DNA from: JAAYXE01 sp964391195
GTDB taxonomy: Bacteria > Chloroflexota > Anaerolineae > Anaerolineales > UBA4823
Direction: 5' to 3'
DNA length: 64,000 bases
Assembly (NCBI GenBank): GCA_964391195.1
Contig: CAYMLG010000021.1
Location: 1-64,000, forward strand
Positions 59,015 to 64,000 of this stretch are shown one piece after another. The translations under genes and the position numbers were made by a program. The stretch's first letter is position 1, and the number at the start of each line of letters is the position of its first letter. Under the pieces are notes generated by a model, which was not told the DNA's origin, made no database searches, and saw nothing but the letters and a program-made list of their open reading frames with translations.

Positions 59015-60193
59015 TTATCTCTGGCCCGCTGCCCGCCTCCCCAGCCAGCGGAAAGGCGCCAGGACGGTGTAGATCCCCGTGCGGATGGCAGCGTTGTGCC
59101 AGATATTCTTCGCCTCGCTCCACTGCACCTGCGGATCGATGAGCATGTTCTCCTGCCGCACCTGGCCCCTGGCGCCCAAATCCCGGGCCAAGTTCTGCAG
59201 CGTGCCATGCCAGAACCGGTCCTCGTTTCTGTGCACCACCCCCAGGCGGCAGCCCAGCTCGAACAATGGATCGCTGGCCCGCACCAGGGCCTGGATCTGG
59301 ACCGTGGTGGGGCCCTCTTCCTCGTAAGCGCTGAAAGTGATCATCCCGGAGAAGATATGCCCCTGGGGCGTCATAAAGCTGAAGGACTCATCATCCGCGT
59401 AAATCACCATAATCCCAGTCGAGAGCTGCAGCCCGGCCGGCGCTGCCAGGTTGAGCACCGCCACGTCCCCCGGGTTGATCTGGTTCAGCGTCCCGTAGAA
59501 GCGGTTGCCTTTCGGCCAGTATTCCGGGAACTTCCGCTTCCAGGTGCGGATCACCTCCTGCGGCGAGATAGCCACCCCGATCAGGCGGATGGTGTAAGTT
59601 TTCTGCCACAACTGGCCGAAACCATGCACCGGCCCGGTGAGCTGCCGCCCATCCACGTTCAGGTTGATCGCCTCGTTGGGCACCTGGCCGACCCGCAGCC
59701 TGGACACCGGCGAGGCCCAGCTTCCCTTGCGCGCCATCGCCTTCGCCGTTTCGGCCAGTTCTGCCACCTGCTCTTGCACCGGGTCGTTGATATACATCAC
59801 CAGCTCCACGTTATGCTTTTTTCCATCGCTGGTGATGTTCAACTCGTCCACCATCTTCCGCATCAGGAACAGCCCCCAGCCCCGCGGCGACTGCTCCCCC
59901 TTCAGCTTGGCCTCCAGGTCCGGATAGGTCGCCTCCGGGATGGGCCGGTCGCCCCCGTAATCCGTCACCGTCACCGATACCCGCTCCTCGCTCGTCCGCA
60001 CCTGGATCTCCACATCCAGGTCCGGGTTGAACCGGTTGCCGTGCTCGATGGCGTTGATCACCGCCTCGCCTGTGGCGGTTTTCAGCCGCTCCTGGCGATG
60101 GCGCAGCAGCCCGGAATCCGCGATCGCTTCGCCCACTTTTTCGACCGCCAGCCTTTCGTTTCCCGCTTCGCTTTTGAAAGAAAACGCTTTCAC
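59015..60193 (-). CDS. RsbW-like anti-sigma kinase domain joined to a DUF1990/SRPBCC-like domain
   Basis: 392 aa, GTG start 1 bp after the phosphatase stop. Residues 5-135: HATPase_c_2 with N box ATGEAVINAIEHGNRFN, a G1 region TVTDYGGDRPIPE and a G2 region SPRGWGLFLMRKMVDEL. Residues 180-340: a beta-rich domain (GFGQLWQKTYTIRLIG, FPEYWPKGNRFYGTLNQINPGDVAVLNLAAP, IYADDESFSFMTPQGHIFSG) similar to DUF1990/SRPBCC folds. Residues 340-385 may reach the membrane. RsbW-type kinases phosphorylate an anti-sigma antagonist; the added domain may sense a lipid. No sigma factor or antagonist lies in the window. Confidence 0.8.
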   Translation of the reverse strand: MKAFSFKSEAGNERLAVEKVGEAIADSGLLRHRQERLKTATGEAVINAIEHGNRFNPDLDVEIQVRTSEERVSVTVTDYGGDRPIPEATYPDLEAKLKGEQSPRGWGLFLMRKMVDELNITSDGKKHNVELVMYINDPVQEQVAELAETAKAMARKGSWASPVSRLRVGQVPNEAINLNVDGRQLTGPVHGFGQLWQKTYTIRLIGVAISPQEVIRTWKRKFPEYWPKGNRFYGTLNQINPGDVAVLNLAAPAGLQLSTGIMVIYADDESFSFMTPQGHIFSGMITFSAYEEEGPTTVQIQALVRASDPLFELGCRLGVVHRNEDRFWHGTLQNLARDLGARGQVRQENMLIDPQVQWSEAKNIWHNAAIRTGIYTVLAPFRWLGRRAAGQR

Positions 60194-60194
60194 G

Positions 60195-61865
60195 TCAGGC
60201 CAACTTCCTCACCCGCACCAGGGTGATGTCATCTTCCTGTTCCCACACCGGGCCGGTGAACGACTCCAGTTCTCTGATCAAGAGGTCGATGAAGTCGTCG
60301 GCGTGGGAACCGTTTTTCAGCAGGTTTTGCAGGCGGGGGAAGCCGAACATCTCCCCCTCCGCGCTGTGCGCTTCCACCAGCCCGTCGGTGTAGAACAGAA
60401 TGGTGTCGTCCTTATGGATCACCATTTCCTCCTCCGCATAGGATTGTTCCGGCATCAGCCCCAGCGGCATCCCTCGCGCCCGCAGCTCGTGGATCTCCCC
60501 GGAACGCGAGAGATAGGGGATATCGTGCCCGGCGTTCGCAAAGCACAGGTGCCCGCTGGCCGGATCGAGGATGGCGTAGAAACAGGTGACGAACATGCCG
60601 GGGGTGATGTGCACCTGGAGCAGGTTGTTGACCAACCTGAGCACCTCTCCGGGATACTTGAAGTTTGGCGCGGCGGCGCGGATCATCGCCGCGGTGGTGG
60701 CCATGATCAGCGCCGCGGGCATCCCCTTCCCGGTGCCATCGCCGATCACCAGCCCGAACCGGCCTCCGGGCAGGTCCAGGAAATCGTACAGGTCCCCACC
60801 CACCTGCCGCGCCGGGCGGTAGAATGGGTCGATCCGCCAGCCCTGGATGGCGGGGACGTTCTCCGGCAGCAGCGAGCGCTGGACGTAATACGCCGATAAC
60901 AGCTCCTGCTCGAAGCGGGCCCGCTCCTCCCGCCGGGCGCTCTCTTCCGCCAGCGCCTGGCGTTGGGCGAACCCTTCTACCAACTGTTCCGCCATCACGT
61001 TGAACTGCGCTTCCAACTGGCCGATCTCGTCCGCCCGGCTGATGCGCAGGCGCTGGGAGAAATCTCCGTCCGAGAAGCGAGCGGTTGCATCTCGCAGCCG
61101 TTCGATGCGCCGGATCAGCCCGTGCGTGGTCAGGATGCCGAAGATCAGCCCAAGCGGCAGCATCAGGCACAGCCAACCGATGCTGCTGGGGATGAGCACA
61201 TTGCCCACCTCTCCCAGCAGGTTCACATCCCGCGGGATGCCGGCCGGAGCCTGGACGTACATCGCCCCCAGGATCTCATCCTCCCGGCTGCGGACCGTCT
61301 GCGCCACGAAAGAGTACATCCCCGACGGCGACTCGTAAATATCCCCATCGGGCCTTCCCTCCAGCGCCTGGCGGATGATCGCGCTTGCCGCCGGCAGAGT
61401 CTCTAAGGCGTTCATCCCCGGCGGGTACTGCTCCGGATACGAGCTGGCGATTACCTCTCCCTGCGGGTCGATCAGCAGTGCAAAAGCTACATCCACCGGG
61501 GCGTCCATCCCGGGCTGGATATAGGGGACCTCCAGGTATAGGAACTCGATCCGCGGATGATCGGGCTCCTGCTCCGGTTTCAAGGAGGCCTCCTGCCCTG
61601 GAGCGAATGTACTATTCGGGTTCAGGGCCACCCCGCCCCCTTCGACCACGGCCCGCAGTGCATACTCCTGCGCCGCATTCCCGACCCGCTGCAAATTGAA
61701 GTATGCCAGCATAGGGGTTTGGGTGATCACGAAGAGAGCTACCGACAGGATCAGCGCTTCCACCAACAGAGCCGCGAGGATGGTCACCACCACATACGAT
61801 ATCCCCATGCGCGTTCTCAGCCTCGACCACCACTTCACCCTGACCTCGTTGCGAGATTCTGCCAT
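60195..61865 (-). CDS. Membrane sensor HAMP-PP2C (SpoIIE/RsbU-type) phosphatase
   Basis: 556 aa from ATG 61865 (MAESRNEVRV); a TTG at 61889 is an alternative. Two membrane helices (about 24-50 and 225-245) frame an outer sensor domain of about 170 aa (FLYLEVPYIQPGMDAPVDVAF). HAMP follows (GLIRRIERLRDATARFSDGDFSQRL, 250-300). The PP2C part has ARQVGGDLYDFLDL, LVIGDGTGKGMPAALIMA, FANAGHDIPYL, FYTDGLVEAHS, DDITLVRV. It should dephosphorylate an anti-sigma antagonist when the outer signal is present, working against the kinase encoded next. The two form a partner-switch pair. Confidence 0.92.
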   Translation of the reverse strand: MAESRNEVRVKWWSRLRTRMGISYVVVTILAALLVEALILSVALFVITQTPMLAYFNLQRVGNAAQEYALRAVVEGGGVALNPNSTFAPGQEASLKPEQEPDHPRIEFLYLEVPYIQPGMDAPVDVAFALLIDPQGEVIASSYPEQYPPGMNALETLPAASAIIRQALEGRPDGDIYESPSGMYSFVAQTVRSREDEILGAMYVQAPAGIPRDVNLLGEVGNVLIPSSIGWLCLMLPLGLIFGILTTHGLIRRIERLRDATARFSDGDFSQRLRISRADEIGQLEAQFNVMAEQLVEGFAQRQALAEESARREERARFEQELLSAYYVQRSLLPENVPAIQGWRIDPFYRPARQVGGDLYDFLDLPGGRFGLVIGDGTGKGMPAALIMATTAAMIRAAAPNFKYPGEVLRLVNNLLQVHITPGMFVTCFYAILDPASGHLCFANAGHDIPYLSRSGEIHELRARGMPLGLMPEQSYAEEEMVIHKDDTILFYTDGLVEAHSAEGEMFGFPRLQNLLKNGSHADDFIDLLIRELESFTGPVWEQEDDITLVRVRKLA

Positions 61866-61889
61866 CGGCGCTTCCACCCTCCTTGCCAA

Positions 61890-62225
61890 CCTGGTCTATG
61901 CCTGCCCATCCCCGCCGGCGCAAGAAACACGGCGGCCCGTTCGCTGCGCCCGTTCAGGACCGCTTAGCGCAGCCCAATGCCCGGGTAAATCCAGGTGCAG
62001 CGGCCGGCCTTAAAACCTTCAGTCGTATAGGACGCTTCCAGAGCGCAGCATCCATACCGCCTCTGTAAACGATTATTGTATTGAAGGATTCTCTATGAGA
62101 GTATGGGGGATTCCCCTACGCCTGCCCCTGTCGCCAGCCCGGTCTCATTGAACGGTAAAGCGGAACCGCATCACTGCAGTTCCGCTTTACCGGTTACGTT
62201 CAGCCCGCAGTTCGCTGCGGCGCGC
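61890..62225. other. Gene-free region upstream of the partner-switch pair
   Basis: About 336 bp. Contains an intrinsic-type hairpin at 62153-62192 and, nearer 62090-62116, the small dyads CTCTATGAGAG and GGGGATTCCCC. TACAAT on the minus strand lies near 62080 but no good -35 is paired with it. No gene is seen. Confidence 0.45.
62153..62192. terminator. Perfect 14-bp hairpin after the M23 peptidase gene
   Basis: CGGTAAAGCGGAAC (62153-62166) pairs with GTTCCGCTTTACCG (62179-62192) around 12 nt. It lies about 35 bp past the M23 stop and is its likely terminator, though no long U-run follows. Confidence 0.65.
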
Positions 62226-64000
62226 TCACCGGCCGCTGGCGCTCTCTATGATCGGCAAGAAAAGCTGCCTGTCGCCGGCCGGTGGCATAGGTGTCGACGG
62301 TGGAGTTGGGGAGGGCGTTGTCGTCGGCGTTGGAGTTGGCGAAGGAGTTGTCGTCAGCGGCGGTGTTGGCGAGGAAGTTACCGTCGGCGACGGTGGAGTT
62401 GCCGAGGGAGTTGGTGTCGGTTCTTCGATCACCCCTTTGGCGATGCCCAAATCGTAGCCACTGTCGCAGCCGTAGGCGCCATCCGCCGCAGAGGAGACCC
62501 GCACATGGTACACCCCGCTCTCAGGGGCGGTCCACACCAGCCGCGAGGCTTTGCCCCCCGCTCCATTATCATCTGCAGCCAGCTCCGTGACCCGGTCGCC
62601 GGCGAACACTTGTAGCACGGTATCTACCCCGGCCGCCAGGGCTTCGGTCCGGATGGTGTAGGTCTGGCCGGCTTCAGCAGTGAAAGTGGTCCAGTCCTCA
62701 TCCCCGGCAATGTCGAACAGGTGGCGGGCCACCAGGGGGAGCGAGGTTTTGGGATACGCGACTGCCAGCGCAGGCGTGTCGTTGTAGGGTTCGGTGGTGT
62801 CGGCCGGGCAGACCAGTGGGGCCTGCAGGGTGAAATGCCCGGTCCAGCCGGTCTGCGCACTGGCGAGCCGCTGCTCCTGATCCAGGCTGGTGGGCAGGGC
62901 CGCCCAGGTCCAGCCGCTTTCATCCCAACGGTAAAGCTGCAGCTCGCTCTCATCCAGGTGAGCCAGGGATTCTGGGGGATAGGCCACACTCAAGGTGTAA
63001 GCCTCGCTGCCTGGCACGAAGGGGCTGAAAGCCGCGTGGTCTCCAAAGACGAAATCCACGTTCTGCAAATTAACAAAGAACGAGCCGGCGAGACGCAAGC
63101 CGCCGCCTGCCGGAGCAGGAGGAGGAACGAACCCCGCCCGGCACATCAGTCTGTCATCCGAAATCCCGGCCGGGATGCTGAGGCGCAGTTCATCATCTGG
63201 CCCGGTGCAGATTCCTCCATCCGCGCTGATATAGGTGGTAGTGTAGAGCGGATGCTTCCACATATATAGGCTGGGAATGCTCCAAAAGTCGCTGACTCCG
63301 TCCGGTGGACTCCAGCCGTAGGGATCGACCATTTCTTTGTCCCGGTCCCAGGTTCCATCGCCGTTGGCGTCGAACAACAGCATGAAGTGCAGGTGTTCCC
63401 CGGCAAAGTCGCCGGACTTCCCCATCCTGCCAATTACCTGGCCCTGGGAAACATCATCCCCCACCTGGACCTGCACCGAGTCAGGCGCTAAGTTCCCGTA
63501 AATGGTGGCATACCCGTTCCCATGGTCCACCCACACTTGTTCCCCTAACTTGTCGCCACAGGCGTCCCCCGAGTCGTCGCTCGAGCAGCCTGTGACCGCC
63601 TTAACAACCTCCCCCCCGGCGGCGGCTTTCACCGCATCCGCGCCCTCCACCGCAGCGGTGAGCGGGCTGAAATCGATGCCATTGTGCCCTTCATAGCAGG
63701 CTGAGCGAGGCGTGCAGGTGGCAGCGTCCATTGCCGGGCCGGCCCAACCATTCCATATCCAGGTAATGGTTCGATACGACCTGGCATGGTCGAACCAACT
63801 CAACACCCGGCCGCCGGTTGACGGGTCTTGATAGCCCAGCGCGGCGGTTTGGAAGTCCGAATAATCAAAGGGCAGGTCGAGGAAGGGAGCGGCAAATGGG
63901 AGCGGACAGGCAGCGTTTCCGTTTGTCGGCCCGCAAGAAATAAAAGCGCCGGTGAAGTCCAGGCCGGTTCTGGTCCGGTCGAGCTGCACCGTGAGGGCCT
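62226..64000 (-). CDS. Secreted M23-type peptidase with PPC domain and TP-rich tail, N-terminus cut by window edge
   Basis: 591 codons are visible and the frame is open to the right edge, so the true start is outside. The M23/LytM zinc ligands appear as GHNGIDF and GEHLHFMLL; the fold between them is complete (VWVDHGNGYATIYGNL, VGDDVSQGQVIGRMG). Calcium-loop-like DANGDGTWDRDKE follows. Near the C-terminus a pre-peptidase C-terminal (PPC) domain (HLFDIAGDEDWTTFTAEAGQTY, VYHVRVSSAADG) is followed by a Pro/Thr/Ser-rich repeat linker and an RQLFLPIIES tail. It probably cuts peptidoglycan peptide bridges or binds the wall. The LPII tail recurs as LALPIIV near the N-terminus of the metallophosphoesterase at 38644-40176. 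Confidence 0.88.
   Translation of the reverse strand, partial: ALTVQLDRTRTGLDFTGAFISCGPTNGNAACPLPFAAPFLDLPFDYSDFQTAALGYQDPSTGGRVLSWFDHARSYRTITWIWNGWAGPAMDAATCTPRSACYEGHNGIDFSPLTAAVEGADAVKAAAGGEVVKAVTGCSSDDSGDACGDKLGEQVWVDHGNGYATIYGNLAPDSVQVQVGDDVSQGQVIGRMGKSGDFAGEHLHFMLLFDANGDGTWDRDKEMVDPYGWSPPDGVSDFWSIPSLYMWKHPLYTTTYISADGGICTGPDDELRLSIPAGISDDRLMCRAGFVPPPAPAGGGLRLAGSFFVNLQNVDFVFGDHAAFSPFVPGSEAYTLSVAYPPESLAHLDESELQLYRWDESGWTWAALPTSLDQEQRLASAQTGWTGHFTLQAPLVCPADTTEPYNDTPALAVAYPKTSLPLVARHLFDIAGDEDWTTFTAEAGQTYTIRTEALAAGVDTVLQVFAGDRVTELAADDNGAGGKASRLVWTAPESGVYHVRVSSAADGAYGCDSGYDLGIAKGVIEEPTPTPSATPPSPTVTSSPTPPLTTTPSPTPTPTTTPSPTPPSTPMPPAGDRQLFLPIIESASGR

Noticed and set aside
62153..62192. Inverted repeat as attachment site or mobile-element end
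   Set aside because: Short loop, no integrase and position just past a stop codon fit a terminator.
1..64000. CRISPR array, tRNA, rRNA, prophage or replication origin
   Set aside because: No spaced direct repeats, cloverleaf, rRNA-like blocks, phage genes or DnaA-box cluster were recognised on either strand.

Overview
The window is GC-rich bacterial DNA, and all but one of the genes I accept lie on the minus strand. Content and domain style suggest an Anaerolineae-type Chloroflexota genome. The indicators are secreted proteins with TP-rich tails and LPII motifs, a giant BTAD/AAA/TPR regulator, a MalT-like LuxR regulator, PPC domains, and a formyltransferase joined to a plant GINT1-like glycosyltransferase domain. 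This assignment is inference from content; no rRNA or tRNA gene was seen.

Region 1 (about 1-37,300) is one long unidirectional gene train read from right to left. It makes, exports and decorates a cell-surface glycan. It begins at a good sigma70-type promoter (37,274-37,302) with a small degenerate receiver-domain protein. Next come a carbamoyltransferase / SxtJ-like / DUF5989 module, two polytopic or anchored membrane proteins, a Wzm/Wzt ABC exporter, and eight glycosyltransferases. The rest includes a UDP-galactopyranose-mutase-like flavoprotein, a pectate-lyase-like beta-helix protein, a rifampin-phosphotransferase-like phosphohistidine enzyme, a polysaccharide deacetylase, a formyltransferase-GINT1 fusion, a GT-C membrane enzyme and an O-antigen ligase/polymerase. 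Four alkaline-phosphatase-superfamily enzymes and a secreted alpha/beta hydrolase complete it. Many neighbours overlap by ATGA or GTGA, so most of the train should be one translationally coupled unit. Three of the four enzymes that look like sulfatases carry Thr where sulfatases have Cys/Ser. Together with the phosphotransferase, this suggests phosphoryl rather than sulfate chemistry on the glycan.

Region 2 (37,500-51,700) is housekeeping and regulatory: a NarL-type response regulator, an anchored divergent metallophosphoesterase, a PLP decarboxylase, an OsmC protein, a 1,244-residue BTAD/AAA/TPR regulator, two methyltransferases, an MBL-rhodanese sulfur enzyme with a decayed copper-protein relic beside its promoter, a RidA protein, an SMP-30 hydrolase and the only plus-strand gene (PUA/ASCH-like).

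Region 3 (51,700-64,000) holds two membrane proteins and a MarR regulator sharing a GTGTATATACAC-type operator. The marR transcript is probably leaderless. Next to them is a chimeric gene relic built from pieces resembling two nearby genes. A flavin monooxygenase with a 5'-leader hairpin, a MalT-like regulator, a NIPSNAP protein, a partner-switching phosphatase/kinase pair and the C-terminal part of a secreted M23 peptidase follow. No CRISPR array, insertion sequence or prophage was seen.
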